Shown here: one piece after another, positions 27,078-37,611 of the stretch
Layout of the letters: every line of letters starts with the position of its first letter
Numbering within the stretch: the stretch's first letter is position 1
Assembly (NCBI GenBank): GCA_027032075.1
Contig: JALVOC010000006.1
Location: 26,419 to 90,418 of the forward strand
Source of the DNA: Chromatiales bacterium
GTDB lineage: Bacteria; Pseudomonadota; Gammaproteobacteria; UBA6429; Thiohalophilaceae
Length of the DNA: 64,000 nt
Direction of reading: 5' to 3'
Translations under genes and position numbers: made by a program
The notes under the pieces: model-generated
Told to the model about the DNA's origin: nothing
Database searches by the model: none
The model's input: only the letters and a program-made list of their open reading frames with translations

Positions 27078-29300
27078 TCATGCCGCTTTCCGCCGTGCTG
27101 CCACCTGGTGTTCTTTTCGCCGGTAGGCGATCACACCGGGAATGATACTGAGTACCAGCACCAACAACACCACCACGATTGGCCATATTACTGCTTTGTT
27201 CCATTCATGACGCTTTTGTTCCCGCAGCTTTGGATCAAGGCGTTTATACATCAGGGTATTATGCGCCATGAGGTTGGGTTTGACGTTATGGTACCAGCTA
27301 TGGTGCAAAATAAATTGTTTCGGATGGAATCCCCACAACCAGGGGGCATCCCGCCGCGCGATTTCCACCATCTGCTGGATAATGGCAAAACGCTCGGGTG
27401 AGTTCTCCATGTTTTTCATCCTGTCGAAGAGTCGATTGAATTCAGGGTTATCGTAATTGGCTGCATTTTCACCACCGTACCTGACCTTGCCGTTCGCTCC
27501 GTTCAGCAGGAACAAAAAGTTTTCGGGATCGGGGTAGTCCGCATTCCAGCCCCACATGAACAACTGGGCATTACCCTTGCGCATTTTTTCCTGGAAGCGG
27601 TTATAGTCGGTGTTACGGATCACCAGCTCCAAATCGATTTTGCGAAACTGCTTGCGCAGCCAGTCGAAATTGGCCTTGTCCTCCGGACCACCGCCGGTGA
27701 CATCGAGATGGATGAGTAAAGGCCTGCCGCTGCCGGCCTCCCGCCCGTTTGGATAGCCGGCTTCGGCAAGCAGTTGCCTGGCCACGGAAACAGGTTTGCG
27801 TTGCGGCCGGCCATTGACCCAGTCATAGACGTACGGGTTGATACCTGCCCTGCCTTCGACGTAACCGAAGATCCCCGGCGGGATCACTCCCTGTGCCGCC
27901 ACTCCCCGTCCGTTGGCGAAAATGGAAATATACTCTTCATAATTCACTGCAATGGAAATCGCCCGCCGCAACAACCGCGCCCGTTCGCTCTTCCCTCCCA
28001 CGACCGGATCCAGCATATTGAATCCCATGTAAAAGGTGGAAGTCTGCACGGTGGTAACGAGACCGATCCCTTTCTCCTTCATCAGCGGCGTCAGCTCCAC
28101 TTCACCCTGGGCGCCAAACTGAATCGCCTGATCGAAACTGTCCGAGCTGATGCCGGAGACATCATAGTATCCCTGCAGGAACTTGTTCCAGTAGGGGATG
28201 TTTTCCTTCTCACGGCTGTAGATCACCTTGTCGATGAACGGCATGGGTTTGCCGGCATCGGCCAGCAGACCCTTCTCGGCGTCCCCAGCTTCCCCCTCTG
28301 CCGGATAGCGCAGCACGCGGAAATTGGGGTTGCGCTCCAGCACCATCTGCCGGTTGGGGTTGTTGACGGTCAGCATGTAGGCACCGGTGCCTACCGGGTA
28401 CCAGTCGAGGGTGATATTCCGTTCCTGCAATCCCCGCTGGGCGTAAAAACGCTCCGCCTCCCAGGGCATCGGCGCGAAAAACGGCATGGCTAGCCAATAT
28501 TTTAATTGTGGATATTTTCCGCGGATCTTGATGCGATAGGTATATTTATCCACCACCTGCGCCCCTTCCAGCGGATAGGTACGTAAATCCAGCCAGAAAT
28601 CGCCTGATTTGGCCTTACGCCCCGCCTCATAGGCGGCAGAGAGGGTTTTGGCATACTCAGCCAGCCCAACTATATACTCGCTCATCAGCCCCTGGATAGG
28701 GGAGCTGAGGCGGGGATGGGCCAGGCGTTTGATCTGGTAAACATAGTCGGCCGCGACCAGTTCCCGGCTGCCGCTGTGAGGAAAGTCGGCCAGTTCCTGT
28801 ATCGATTCCAGTTCCTCCCCCGTCAGATCAAAATAACGGGGGCGGCCTTCGGCGTCCCTGGCAAACGCCGGATGAGGCTGATAGCGGATCCCCGGCTGGA
28901 TATGGATTTCATAAATGCTGAAGGCGATGGCCTCAGCGGGGGCATCGGCGGGTAATTGTTGACCCTGTGCATCAAGATAGCGGATCTGTGGCATCCGTTC
29001 CGCTGTCAGGGGAATGAGTTGGTAAGGCCGCTTCAGATAATGGTACTGCAATGGCGGCTCGTAAATCTGCCCGATAAAACTGTACTCATTGGAACTGTAG
29101 GCACGAACCGGATCAAGGTGATTGGGGCGCTGGGAAAACGAAGAATAGAGAATGTTCGCCCCACGCTGTGAGGCCGGATAGGGACTGTTCCACTCCGACA
29201 TTTCGCAACCTGTCAGCAGCAAAACCGCCATAGACAACAGCAGCGCCGCTGTCTTGCCCTTCATTTGCCGGTTGAATGACGTGCCCCCTGTATTGGGCAT
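27078..29300 (-). CDS. Peptide-binding lipoprotein of ABC transporter (SBP family 5)
   Basis: A 740-residue substrate-binding protein, longer than the usual 500-600. ATG 29300 has AGAGG seven bases upstream. A lipoprotein signal ends in LLLTGCEMSEW, so it is lipid-anchored. The family 5 fold is shown by IYEPPLQYHYLKRPYQLIP, AADYVYQIKRL, GTGAYMLTVNNPNRQMVLERNP and FMWGWNADYPDPENFLFLLNG. Unusually it also ends with a membrane span, AVIWPIVVVLLVLVLSIIPG, followed by a basic tail RRKEHQVAARRKAA. It is the first gene of the import operon and divergent from fabI. Ligands are probably oligopeptides; the exact type is unknown. Confidence 0.88.
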   Translation of the reverse strand: MPNTGGTSFNRQMKGKTAALLLSMAVLLLTGCEMSEWNSPYPASQRGANILYSSFSQRPNHLDPVRAYSSNEYSFIGQIYEPPLQYHYLKRPYQLIPLTAERMPQIRYLDAQGQQLPADAPAEAIAFSIYEIHIQPGIRYQPHPAFARDAEGRPRYFDLTGEELESIQELADFPHSGSRELVAADYVYQIKRLAHPRLSSPIQGLMSEYIVGLAEYAKTLSAAYEAGRKAKSGDFWLDLRTYPLEGAQVVDKYTYRIKIRGKYPQLKYWLAMPFFAPMPWEAERFYAQRGLQERNITLDWYPVGTGAYMLTVNNPNRQMVLERNPNFRVLRYPAEGEAGDAEKGLLADAGKPMPFIDKVIYSREKENIPYWNKFLQGYYDVSGISSDSFDQAIQFGAQGEVELTPLMKEKGIGLVTTVQTSTFYMGFNMLDPVVGGKSERARLLRRAISIAVNYEEYISIFANGRGVAAQGVIPPGIFGYVEGRAGINPYVYDWVNGRPQRKPVSVARQLLAEAGYPNGREAGSGRPLLIHLDVTGGGPEDKANFDWLRKQFRKIDLELVIRNTDYNRFQEKMRKGNAQLFMWGWNADYPDPENFLFLLNGANGKVRYGGENAANYDNPEFNRLFDRMKNMENSPERFAIIQQMVEIARRDAPWLWGFHPKQFILHHSWYHNVKPNLMAHNTLMYKRLDPKLREQKRHEWNKAVIWPIVVVLLVLVLSIIPGVIAYRRKEHQVAARRKAA

Positions 29301-29349
29301 AATTTAACCTCTTCTCCCTTATTATCCCGCTTACATGGCACCTGCCCCT

Positions 29350-29363
29350 TTTCGCACGCGAAA
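29350..29363. promoter_or_regulatory. 14-bp palindrome in the divergent fabI region
   Basis: TTTCGCACGCGAAA is a perfect palindrome except for its AC centre. It lies between the binding-protein gene and fabI and could be an operator for either. Confidence 0.3.
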
Positions 29364-29477
29364 TTTTACGCTAAGGTACCGCCAATATTGAATTTAAGTG
29401 CTGCCAGATTACACGATGAGTGGTTGTCATCACAACGGCAGGCTTCAACACAATCGGGATAACATAAGGATAAGAAT

Positions 29478-30269
29478 ATGGGTTTCCTCCAAGGCAAACG
29501 TGCTCTGATCGTAGGGCTCGCCAGCAATCGTTCCATCGCCTGGGGCATTGCCCAGGCTATGCATCGTGAAGGAGCCGAACTCGCCTTCACTTATCAGAAT
29601 AAAAAACTGGAAGACCGGGTTGCCAAAATGGCTTCGCAACTTGATTCCGAAATCACCGTCCCCTGTGATGTCAGCAGTGATGCCGAGATTGAAACGGTGT
29701 TCGATGAGCTCGACAACTACTGGGACGGGCTGGATATCATCATTCACTCGGTCGCCTTCGCCCCCCGTAACGAACTTGAGGGGGACTACCTGGACAGCGT
29801 CAGCCGTGAAGGTTTTCGCACTTCACACGAAATCAGTTCATACAGTTTTGCCGCCCTGGCCAAGGCCGGACGCAACATGATGGAAGGGCGCAATGCCGCG
29901 CTGCTCACCCTGAGCTACCTGGGGGCGGTACGGGCGATGCCCAACTACAACATCATGGGGCTGGCCAAGGCCAGTCTGGAAGCCAATGTACGCTACATGG
30001 CGCAAAGCCTCGGCCCGGACGGTATCCGGGTGAACGCCATTTCTGCCGGTCCGATCAAAACCCTGGCGGCAGCCGGGATCAGCAATTTCCGCAAAATGCT
30101 GGATGAAGTTGCCAAAACCGCACCGATGCGCCGTAACATCACCATCGAGGACGTCGGCAACACCGCCGCCTTCCTTTGCTCCGATCTCGCCGCCGGTATC
30201 ACCGGTGAAATCACCTATGTGGACTCCGGTTACAATATCATCGGCATGCGGCCGCTGGAGGCGGAATAG
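29478..30269 (+). CDS. fabI: Enoyl-[acyl-carrier-protein] reductase (NADH)
   Basis: A 263-residue short-chain dehydrogenase fold enzyme that reduces the enoyl-ACP double bond in the last step of each fatty acid elongation cycle. The divergent nucleotide loop [15 protein letters not shown] replaces the usual Gly-rich motif, as in FabI. The active site [20 protein letters not shown] keeps both Tyr residues and the Lys. C-terminal [16 protein letters not shown] forms the substrate loop. AAGGAT lies just upstream of the ATG. It is a single gene with its own terminator. Confidence 0.97.
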   Translation: MGFLQGKRALIVGLASNRSIAWGIAQAMHREGAELAFTYQNKKLEDRVAKMASQLDSEITVPCDVSSDAEIETVFDELDNYWDGLDIIIHSVAFAPRNELEGDYLDSVSREGFRTSHEISSYSFAALAKAGRNMMEGRNAALLTLSYLGAVRAMPNYNIMGLAKASLEANVRYMAQSLGPDGIRVNAISAGPIKTLAAAGISNFRKMLDEVAKTAPMRRNITIEDVGNTAAFLCSDLAAGITGEITYVDSGYNIIGMRPLEAE

Positions 30270-30287
30270 AGCACATCAGCACAAATC

Positions 30288-30316
30288 AAAAATCCGCCAT
30301 TCGGCGGATTTTTTTT
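30288..30316 (+). terminator. Terminator of fabI, possibly bidirectional
   Basis: AATCCGCC (30291-30298) pairs with GGCGGATT (30303-30310) and a run of T residues follows. A-rich bases on the left side mean it may also serve the convergent channel gene. Confidence 0.92.
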
Positions 30317-30318
30317 AC

Positions 30319-31014
30319 TCATGTTTTCTCCCCCTTCGCGCCGGAGCCACTCCCGCCGGAAAGCGCTTTTTTTCGCAAGGAAACGTGGATACCCACGATG
30401 ATCGCGACAAGAATGGCGATATAGAACTGGCCAAAGAGAGCTTCAAGCACCGCCAGGACTTTCGCAATCGGCGCCAGCGGCGTGATATCGCCGTAGCCCA
30501 GGGTGGAGAGGGTGACATAACTGTAGTAAATCAGATTAAACATCATCTCTTCGACACTACTGGTATCCAGACCTGCGAAAGCACCTGGATGCAGCAGTTC
30601 CTCAAAATAATAGAGTAGCGCCCAATTAAGCCCGGCCAGCAGATAGATACAGACGGAACCCATGATCTTGTTCAGATCTATCGGTGAAGGACGAAACAAC
30701 TCCTGGAAGGCGATCAGCGTGGTCATGAGATAAAAACAGAATGACACCATCAGGCTGATCACATTGGTCCACAACGCCTGCGTCCAGAAGTGCGCCACCA
30801 CCCCCATTGCACCGATAACAATCAGCACCATGCCAACGACGAACCAGGTCCGCTTTCTGACCAGGGACCAGATGGCGACAATCAGACTGACTTCAAATGC
30901 AATCGATATCAGGCGCCAGCCTCCCAGTTGCGGATATTCGGTAATAATCGCAAGAAAAGCCAGAAACCCCAAGAGGGACGCCAACAAATAAACAAAATTT
31001 CCACGTACCTGCAT
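30319..31014 (-). CDS. Ion channel protein with potassium selectivity filter
   Basis: A 231-residue membrane protein with about four hydrophobic segments in the first 130 residues and a C-terminal pore module. The pore has the filter TLSTLGYGDITPLAP, whose GYGD marks K+ selectivity, followed by an inner helix AVLEALFGQFYIAILVAIIVG. There is no cytoplasmic RCK domain, only a short Gly/Ser/Lys tail. Gating is unknown. It is 15 bases after the symporter gene in the same direction. Confidence 0.85.
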   Translation of the reverse strand: MQVRGNFVYLLASLLGFLAFLAIITEYPQLGGWRLISIAFEVSLIVAIWSLVRKRTWFVVGMVLIVIGAMGVVAHFWTQALWTNVISLMVSFCFYLMTTLIAFQELFRPSPIDLNKIMGSVCIYLLAGLNWALLYYFEELLHPGAFAGLDTSSVEEMMFNLIYYSYVTLSTLGYGDITPLAPIAKVLAVLEALFGQFYIAILVAIIVGIHVSLRKKALSGGSGSGAKGEKT

Positions 31015-31029
31015 GGGTTCAGATTTTCT

Positions 31030-32316
31030 TCACGTTGTCTGCAGGATCCCCTGCTCCCCTTCGAGCCGGGCAATGATTACCGCTCCGACCGAATCACTGA
31101 AGACATTGACCGAGGTACGAAACATATCGAGGATGCGATCGACGGCCAGGATCAGTCCCAATGCTTCCAGTGGCAGACCGATGGTGCCCAGAATAATGGT
31201 TATCGCGACCAGGCTGGCAGCCGGAATTCCCGCCACGCCAATGGAAGTCAACAGCGCGACCAGCACAATGGTAAACTGGGTAACCAGGCCGAGTTCAAGC
31301 CCGTAGGCCTGCGCAATGAACATCGCGGCCACACACTCGTAAAGTGCGGTACCGTCCATATTGACGGTTGCGCCCAGAGGCAGAACAAAACTGCTGGTGC
31401 GATTGGAGACCCCGGCGTTTTTTTCCACGCACTCAATCGTCAGGGGCAGGGTTGCGGAGGACGAGGCGGTGGAAAACGCGGTCAGCATCGCCGGCGCCAT
31501 GGCAGAGTACTGCCGCCAGGGATTCACCCGGGCGATAAAGCGTAACAACAGCGGTAAACTGATGAGGACATGTGTTGCCAAAGCCAACAGCACGGTGATA
31601 AAAAACATGCCCAGGGAAGAAGCCAGTTCGCCCAGTTGTTCCGGTTTGATGCCTGCAATCACTTTTGCCACCAGACCGAAAACACCAAGCGGGGCAAATT
31701 TCATCACGAAGTCGGTGATTTTCATCATGGTGTGATAGATACCCTGCCAGAACACATGCTGGTTGTCCGCCATTGCTTTGGGGATGCGTGTCATGAAATA
31801 GCCAAACAACAGGCTGAAGAAAATCAGCCCGAGCATCTGACCATTGGCCGCCGCCTGCACGATATTGGGCGGCACCATGCTGAGAAAAACATCGGCGATA
31901 TCCCCTGCACCGTGATCACCGACTTTTTCCGCCGCAATCAGCGCCTGTTCGGCGTTCAATCCCAAAAACTCCTTGGCAGGCCGGCCATCGACAATTCCCG
32001 GCGCGAACAAATTGACGAATAACAAACCGGTGAGTATCGACACCAAACTGGTGGTGAAATAATACAGGATGGTCTTTCCGCCCAGGCGCCCCAACCCCTG
32101 GGTACCTCCCACACCGGCAATACCGACAATAATGGAGGAAATGATCAGTGGAACGATGATCATTTTCAAAGCATTGAGAAACAGGGTACCGATAAAGTTA
32201 AAAACATCGTAGTAACGGATACCAAACAGAGCGTGTTCCGTCCCCGCCAGGGCACCAAGCAATACGGCGAATGCCAACGCGATGAGGATCTGCCAATGAA
32301 GTTTTAACCTGAACAC
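31030..32316 (-). CDS. Dicarboxylate/amino acid:cation symporter (DAACS family)
   Basis: A 428-residue secondary transporter of the GltP/DctA type. The start GTG 32316 has AGGAGG four bases upstream, better than the ATG at 32343. Landmarks are the Ser-rich hairpin TAFSTASSSATLPLTIECVE, the NMDGTALYECVAAMFIAQAYG motif of span 7 and the second hairpin GVAGIPAASLVAITIILG. It imports glutamate, aspartate or C4-dicarboxylates with Na+ or H+. Substrate choice cannot be read with confidence. It may be co-transcribed with the channel gene. The upstream gap to ppiD (224 bases) shows no feature. Confidence 0.92.
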   Translation of the reverse strand: MFRLKLHWQILIALAFAVLLGALAGTEHALFGIRYYDVFNFIGTLFLNALKMIIVPLIISSIIVGIAGVGGTQGLGRLGGKTILYYFTTSLVSILTGLLFVNLFAPGIVDGRPAKEFLGLNAEQALIAAEKVGDHGAGDIADVFLSMVPPNIVQAAANGQMLGLIFFSLLFGYFMTRIPKAMADNQHVFWQGIYHTMMKITDFVMKFAPLGVFGLVAKVIAGIKPEQLGELASSLGMFFITVLLALATHVLISLPLLLRFIARVNPWRQYSAMAPAMLTAFSTASSSATLPLTIECVEKNAGVSNRTSSFVLPLGATVNMDGTALYECVAAMFIAQAYGLELGLVTQFTIVLVALLTSIGVAGIPAASLVAITIILGTIGLPLEALGLILAVDRILDMFRTSVNVFSDSVGAVIIARLEGEQGILQTT

Positions 32317-32540
32317 GCACCCTCCTGGGTTATGGGCAATCAACCCTGTCTGTCACGGGAACTGGAAAAATCAGAAAGTATTTCCTGTAAAAAGGTTTTT
32401 GCTTGCCGCCATGACTGTATAGCATCGATCCTGCCTTTGGGAGATCCCGTCAGCAGCGACCGCCTGTTGTTTGACCATGCGGTAACCGTATCACGCACAT
32501 CATGGCAGTGCAGCCGTCAACCACATCCCTGGGGGTTTCG

Positions 32541-34463
32541 TTATTCTTCTGTGGTGAGATCCAGGTTGCGTGTAATGGTTGCCTTGCTGGCCAGATACTT
32601 CATGAATGCGCTGTATTCCAGCTCACCGTAACGGCTTTCCAGCTGTTTTTTCTCTGCTTTCAAGCTGGCGGGATCGGAGCCAGGCTCACCCGGCTTGACC
32701 TCATAGAGGGCCGCAACCGCGGCATCACCATTTGCCAGTGTCAAGGTGGTGAATACCGGTTTGCCCTCCTGTGGTCTGGGCATTTCGAAAACCGTCTTGC
32801 GCAGAACATTATCCAGTTTTTCATCTTTTTCGGGTTTGCGGCCGATAAAACCAACCAGTTGCCACTTTCGTTTATAGGCACGGGCAACTTCAGCAGGCGC
32901 TTTGCCTGCCTGCATCTGCTTGATGGCAGCTGCAGCGTCTTCATTGGCCTGTTTGCGCGCTTTCTCATCCTTCAACTGGGTGACAATCAGCTCCCGCACA
33001 TCCTTGAGGTCCAACTGGCTGGCAGGCTGATGCTTGCGCAAACGCATGACCACCACGTCGGTTTCCGATAATTCCACCAGTTCGCTGTTACGGTTCTGCT
33101 TCAGCACTTCATCGCTGAAGGCGGCTGCTACCAGATTTTGATTACTGAACAAACCGGAGGTGCCCGTGCGCGCAAACAATGGTGACTGTTTTATTTCCAG
33201 GCCCAGTTCTTCCGCAACGGGTGTCAGCGAGTCGGGAATCTCATAACTGAGGTTGTTGAGTTTTTCGATGTCTTCATAAAAATGCTTCTCCGCCTGCTCC
33301 TGCTGCATTTCCTTGCGGATTTGTTCTTTGACCTCGGCAAGCGGCCTGAGCTTTGCCTTTTCAATGGCATCGACCCTGATCAGATGATAACCAAAACGGC
33401 TGCGCACCGGTTTGCTGATCTCACCCTTTTTCAGGCTGAAGGCAGCCTCTTCGAATGTCTTGTCCATCATCCCCCGGCTGATCATTCCGAGATCCCCGCC
33501 CTGCGCGGCGGAACCCGGATCCATGGACTCGGCTTTTGCCAGGCTCGCAAAATCTTCACCTGCTGCGAGACGTGCCGCAATATCCTCGATTTTGGCGCGC
33601 GCGGTTGCATCGTCCATATCATTGTCCACTGTAATCAGGATATGCCGCACCCTGCGCCGATCCTCACCGATTTTATAGTTATCCTTGTGCCGCTGGTAAA
33701 ATTCCTCGATTTCCTTGTCACTGATTTCAATCTGCTTCGCCATGTCCTCGAGCTTCAGCTCTACATAATCCACGCTGACTTTTTCGGGTGTCTTGAATTC
33801 ATTGCCGTGTTGCTCGTAGTAAGCCTGGATCTCTTCCTCGCTGATTTCGATATTTTTCAGATAATATTTCAACGGCAAGGTGAAATAACCGATTTTTCGT
33901 TGCTGGTTTTGCAATTGCTGGATATAGGCGAATTCCTGCTCGGTAACAAAGGCGGAACGCTTCAAACCGTTTTGCAGATGTTCATCGGCAATGTCGCGGG
34001 CAAGCTGGTATTCGAATGTTTCCGGCCGCATCCGCTGGCTGGTCAATATCTGGCGATAACGGCCGGTGGAGAACTCGCCGCTATCATCCTGAAAGACGGG
34101 CATGCTCTGGATGGTCGATGCAATCTGCTGCGGCGCAACATAAAAACCGCCTTCTTCCAGTTCCTGGTTCAGCAGTTCCCGCTGGATCAGCCCTTCCAGT
34201 ACCCGTTGCTTCATGGCTTTTTCGTCGAACATGCCGGGGCGATAGTTTTTGCCGAGCATCTGCTGCAAGCGTTGTTGCATATTCTGGTATTCGCGCAGAA
34301 AATCCGTTTCGGTGATTTCCACACCGTTGACAGTGGCGACGATGGCTTTGGAGGCGCCTGACAAATAGCTGCTCAGGCCGAACAGCGCAAACGTGATGAT
34401 GATCAGACCGACGATGGTCCAGACAATGATACCTTGTGCGCGATCGCGGATTAGCTGCAACAT
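32541..34463 (-). CDS. ppiD: Periplasmic chaperone PpiD (SurA/parvulin type)
   Basis: A 640-residue inner-membrane-anchored folding factor, starting at ATG 34463 ([11 protein letters not shown]); an in-frame extension to 34514 crosses the tRNA terminator. One membrane span covers about 13-33, then a SurA-N-like chaperone region. The parvulin domain is near 265-365 ([21 protein letters not shown] ... [15 protein letters not shown]), and a long second chaperone region follows. It works at the Sec translocon exit on outer-membrane and exported proteins. Its place after hupB, with tRNAs between, matches the gammaproteobacterial order. Confidence 0.95.
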   Translation of the reverse strand: MLQLIRDRAQGIIVWTIVGLIIITFALFGLSSYLSGASKAIVATVNGVEITETDFLREYQNMQQRLQQMLGKNYRPGMFDEKAMKQRVLEGLIQRELLNQELEEGGFYVAPQQIASTIQSMPVFQDDSGEFSTGRYRQILTSQRMRPETFEYQLARDIADEHLQNGLKRSAFVTEQEFAYIQQLQNQQRKIGYFTLPLKYYLKNIEISEEEIQAYYEQHGNEFKTPEKVSVDYVELKLEDMAKQIEISDKEIEEFYQRHKDNYKIGEDRRRVRHILITVDNDMDDATARAKIEDIAARLAAGEDFASLAKAESMDPGSAAQGGDLGMISRGMMDKTFEEAAFSLKKGEISKPVRSRFGYHLIRVDAIEKAKLRPLAEVKEQIRKEMQQEQAEKHFYEDIEKLNNLSYEIPDSLTPVAEELGLEIKQSPLFARTGTSGLFSNQNLVAAAFSDEVLKQNRNSELVELSETDVVVMRLRKHQPASQLDLKDVRELIVTQLKDEKARKQANEDAAAAIKQMQAGKAPAEVARAYKRKWQLVGFIGRKPEKDEKLDNVLRKTVFEMPRPQEGKPVFTTLTLANGDAAVAALYEVKPGEPGSDPASLKAEKKQLESRYGELEYSAFMKYLASKATITRNLDLTTEE

Positions 34464-34496
34464 GGTGGTTTTGTGGCTATGTTCTTTGTTTGCTTG

Positions 34497-34528
34497 AAAA
34501 AAAAGGGCGTGCATTTCATTGCACGCCC
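34497..34528 (-). terminator. Terminator after tRNA-Asp
   Basis: GGGCGTGCA pairs with TGCACGCCC around six bases; on the minus strand a run of T residues follows. It ends the tRNA-Val/tRNA-Asp transcript before ppiD. Confidence 0.92.
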
Positions 34529-34538
34529 TTTGCTTTTG

Positions 34539-34615
34539 TGGCGGACCGGACGGGACTCGAACCCGCGACCTCCGGCGTGACAGGCCGGCATTCTAACCAG
34601 CTGAACTACCGGTCC
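34539..34615 (-). tRNA. tRNA-Asp (GUC)
   Basis: The minus strand starts GGACCGGTAGTTCAGCTGG, has CTGTCAC with GTC as anticodon, T arm GGTTCGAGTCC and encoded CCA. GUC tRNAs carry queuosine and are the target of GluQ. Confidence 0.97.
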
Positions 34616-34620
34616 ACGAC

Positions 34621-34696
34621 TGGTGGGTGCTGAGGGGATCGAACCCCCGACCCTCGCCTTGTAAGGGCGATGCTCTCCCAGCTGAGCTAAGCACCC
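34621..34696 (-). tRNA. tRNA-Val (UAC)
   Basis: The minus strand starts GGGTGCTTAGCTCAGCTGGG, has TAC in the loop CTTACAA, T arm GGTTCGATCCC and encoded CCA. It is five bases upstream of tRNA-Asp on the same transcript. Confidence 0.97.
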
Positions 34697-34712
34697 CTGT
34701 GTCGAAGGCGCG

Positions 34713-34985
34713 CTAGTTTACGGCATCTTTAAGCGCTTTACCAGCCTTAAATGACGGAACTTTTGCCGCCGGAATATCAATCGCCTCGCCCGTGCGCGGA
34801 TTCCGACCCGTGCGGGCGGCGCGGTTCTTCACAGAAAACGTGCCAAAGCCGACCAGGGCGACGGTTTCACCTTTTGCCAGCGTGTCTGTAATGCTTCCCA
34901 GTACGGTATCAACGGCCCGGGTTGCCGCTGCCTTGGAAATATCGGCACCTTCTGCAACGGCATCAATCAATTCGGTTTTATTCAC
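34713..34985 (-). CDS. hupB: DNA-binding protein HU
   Basis: A 90-residue nucleoid protein. GTG 34985 ([12 protein letters not shown]) is chosen because GGGGG lies six bases upstream and the length then equals E. coli HU. The DNA-bending arm [20 protein letters not shown] with its intercalating Pro is complete. HU dimers bend and compact DNA without sequence preference. It lies downstream of lon as in related bacteria, with its own promoter and a terminator-like hairpin in the leader. Confidence 0.95.
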   Translation of the reverse strand: MNKTELIDAVAEGADISKAAATRAVDTVLGSITDTLAKGETVALVGFGTFSVKNRAARTGRNPRTGEAIDIPAAKVPSFKAGKALKDAVN

Positions 34986-35010
34986 GGAAATCCCCCTAGT
35001 CTTATTGTTC

Positions 35011-35040
35011 AAAAAAACACCGCCAGTCATTCTGGCGGTT
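35011..35040 (-). terminator. Terminator-like hairpin between lon and hupB
   Basis: On the minus strand CCGCCAG pairs with CTGGCGG around AATGA, followed by TG and seven T residues. It would stop lon transcripts. It also lies in the leader of any transcript starting at the hupB promoter, only 26 bases before the hupB start. Confidence 0.88.
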
Positions 35041-35065
35041 ATACTGAAAATCGTGATGTTGCGAT

Positions 35066-35095
35066 TTTATACCAATTGGCAAGCTGCCAGGTCAA
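35066..35095 (-). promoter_or_regulatory. Predicted sigma-70 promoter of hupB
   Basis: TTGACC (35095-35090) and TATAAA (35071-35066) on the minus strand are 18 bases apart. Transcription should start near 35059, so the message would pass the hairpin at 35011-35040 before the hupB start codon. Confidence 0.6.
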
Positions 35096-35153
35096 GGAAC
35101 AGATGCCGATCACCGTAAAAAGGTTGATCGGCATAGAACTAACTATTTATTTC

Positions 35154-37571
35154 TTAATGTGTTCTGACCGAGTTGGTTTCTTCAGGCGTCTGGTTCTTGG
35201 ACGGCTTTACCACTTCGTTCGAAGTCGTTTCCGGCAAGGGCTCGGGCATGCGCGTCAAGGCAACCTCAAAGACCTCATCGATCCATTTGACCGGACGTAT
35301 GTCGAGGTTTTCCTTGATGTTTTCCGGGATCTCGGCCAGATCGCGCGTATTCTCATCGGGAATGAGCACCGTCTTGATCCCCCCGCGGTGGGCTGCCAGA
35401 AGTTTTTCCTTCAGGCCACCGATGGGTAAAACTTCGCCACGCAGGGTGATTTCCCCGGTCATGGCGACATCCGCACGCACCGGAATATTGGTGAGCGCAG
35501 AAACCAGAGCGGTGCACATGCCGATACCGGCACTTGGGCCATCCTTGGGGATCGCGCCTTCCGGCACATGCACATGGATGTCGTTTTTCTCGAAAGTTTC
35601 CGCATCAATGCCCAACCTGTCAGCACGACTGCGGACGACGGTCATGGCGGCCTGGATGGACTCTTTCATCACGTCACCCAGCTGGCCGGTAACGCTGTGT
35701 TTGCCTTTACCCGGCATGACCGCGGTTTCAATGGTCAATAATTCACCACCCACCTCGGTCCAGGCCAGGCCCGTGACCTGACCCACCTGATCATGCTCTT
35801 CGGCAAGTCCGAAACGGAAACGTTTTACGCCCAGGTATTTCTCCAGGTTGTCCGACGTCACCTCGATACTGCTGATGCCCTTTTCCAGCAGGATTTCCTT
35901 TACCGCCTTGCGGCAGATCTTGGCGATTTCCCGCTCCAGGTTACGCACCCCGGCTTCCCGGGTGTAGTAACGAATGATGTCACGGATGGCATCCTCGCTG
36001 ATACTGAGCTCACCCTCTTTCAGACCGTTGCTCTTGAACTGCTTCTTAATCAAATAGCGCATGGCGATATTGACTTTCTCATCCTCGGTATAACCCGAAA
36101 GACGGATTACCTCCATGCGATCCAGCAACGGCCCGGGTATATTCATGGTGTTGGAGGTTGCAACAAACATGACCTCGGACAAATCGTAGTCAACTTCCAG
36201 GTAGTGGTCGTTGAAGGTGTGGTTCTGCTCCGGATCAAGCACCTCGAGCAGCGCCGAGGCCGGATCACCACGGAAATCCATCGCCATTTTGTCGATTTCG
36301 TCGAGCAGAAACAGCGGATTACGTGTGCCGATTTTACTCAGGTTCTGGATGATCTTGCCCGGCATGGAGCCGATATAGGTCCGGCGGTGACCCCGGATCT
36401 CCGCTTCATCACGAACTCCGCCCAGCGCCATACGGATGAACTTGCGGTTGGTGGCACGCGCAATGGATTTACCCACTGAGGTTTTACCCACACCGGGCGG
36501 GCCCACCAGACAGAGGATCGGCCCTTTCATTTTCTTCATGCGCTGCTGCACGGCCAGATATTCGAGAATGCGCTCTTTGACTTTTTCCAGACCGTAATGA
36601 TCCTCTTCCAGCACCTGTTCGGCGCGGGCCAGATCAATACGGACTTTGGAGCGTTTTTTCCACGGCACACCCACCAGCCAGTCCAGGTAGTTACGCACCA
36701 CGGTGGCTTCTGCGGACATGGGTGACATCATTTTCAGTTTGCCCAGTTCGGCCTTGGCCTTGGCCTTGGCTTCCTTGGACATACCTGCGGCTTCAATTTT
36801 CTTTTCCAGCTCTTCCAGCTCATTGGGGACTTCATCCATATCCCCAAGCTCTTTCTGAATGGCCTTCATTTGCTCATTCAGATAATATTCCCGCTGGCTT
36901 TTCTCCATCTGCCGTTTGACGCGACCGCGGATCCGTTTTTCCACCTGCAGCAGGTCGATTTCCGACTCCATCAGTGCCATCAGATGTTCCAGGCGTTCAC
37001 GCAGGTCGATATGCTCCAGAATGGTCTGTTTTTCCTCAATCTTGAGCGACATATGGGCTGCGATGGTGTCCACCAGGCGGCTCGGCTCTTCGATGCTTGA
37101 GAGGGAGGAAAGGATCTCCGGCGGGATCTTTTTATTGAGTTTGACGTACTGGTCAAACTGGTTGGTGAGGGAGCGCACCAGTACTTCGGATTCGCGCTCG
37201 TCAATGGATTCTTCCTCATACTGCTTTATCTGCGCGGTGAAATAGTCATCGGTGCCCAGGTAAGTCACCACACGACCACGGCTGTTACCCTCGACCAATA
37301 CCTTGACCGTACCGTCGGGTAATTTGAGCAGTTGCAGGATGCTGGAGATCGTACCGATGCGGTACAGATCATCCGTAGTGGGATCATCATCGGAGGCGCT
37401 CTTCTGCGCCACCAGGAGGATTTGTTTATCGTTCTCCATCGCCGCTTCCAGTGCCTTGATGGATTTTTCCCGGCCGACGAACAGCGGGATCACCATGTGC
37501 GGATAGACCACTACATCACGCAGTGGCAACACAGGAATGGCGGAAAGTTGTTCTTCAATCAATTCTGACAT
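35154..37571 (-). CDS. lon: ATP-dependent Lon protease
   Basis: An 805-residue AAA+ serine protease that degrades damaged and regulatory proteins. The N-terminal substrate domain begins [20 protein letters not shown]. The ATPase has Walker [14 protein letters not shown], and [12 protein letters not shown] supplies Walker B. The protease part has the catalytic Ser in [11 protein letters not shown] and the Lys in [14 protein letters not shown] Ser/Glu/Thr-rich tail of about 30 residues extends past the core. It lies between clpX and hupB, the usual order. A heat-shock-type promoter is seen upstream. Confidence 0.97.
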   Translation of the reverse strand: MSELIEEQLSAIPVLPLRDVVVYPHMVIPLFVGREKSIKALEAAMENDKQILLVAQKSASDDDPTTDDLYRIGTISSILQLLKLPDGTVKVLVEGNSRGRVVTYLGTDDYFTAQIKQYEEESIDERESEVLVRSLTNQFDQYVKLNKKIPPEILSSLSSIEEPSRLVDTIAAHMSLKIEEKQTILEHIDLRERLEHLMALMESEIDLLQVEKRIRGRVKRQMEKSQREYYLNEQMKAIQKELGDMDEVPNELEELEKKIEAAGMSKEAKAKAKAELGKLKMMSPMSAEATVVRNYLDWLVGVPWKKRSKVRIDLARAEQVLEEDHYGLEKVKERILEYLAVQQRMKKMKGPILCLVGPPGVGKTSVGKSIARATNRKFIRMALGGVRDEAEIRGHRRTYIGSMPGKIIQNLSKIGTRNPLFLLDEIDKMAMDFRGDPASALLEVLDPEQNHTFNDHYLEVDYDLSEVMFVATSNTMNIPGPLLDRMEVIRLSGYTEDEKVNIAMRYLIKKQFKSNGLKEGELSISEDAIRDIIRYYTREAGVRNLEREIAKICRKAVKEILLEKGISSIEVTSDNLEKYLGVKRFRFGLAEEHDQVGQVTGLAWTEVGGELLTIETAVMPGKGKHSVTGQLGDVMKESIQAAMTVVRSRADRLGIDAETFEKNDIHVHVPEGAIPKDGPSAGIGMCTALVSALTNIPVRADVAMTGEITLRGEVLPIGGLKEKLLAAHRGGIKTVLIPDENTRDLAEIPENIKENLDIRPVKWIDEVFEVALTRMPEPLPETTSNEVVKPSKNQTPEETNSVRTH

Positions 37572-37611
37572 CTTATCTCTCGTATGCGGTAACCCGTAGG
37601 TGTAGATGATT

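Noticed and set aside
22331..29300. Assignment of the importer as yejABEF (microcin C uptake)
   Set aside because: The gene order and fused ATPase fit, but the permease and binding-protein sequences do not resemble YejB/YejA closely as I remember them, so only the Opp/Dpp level is supported.
33282..34361. 359-codon rightward frame opposite ppiD
   Set aside because: No ribosome site, no recognisable family, and it is wholly antisense to a well-conserved gene.
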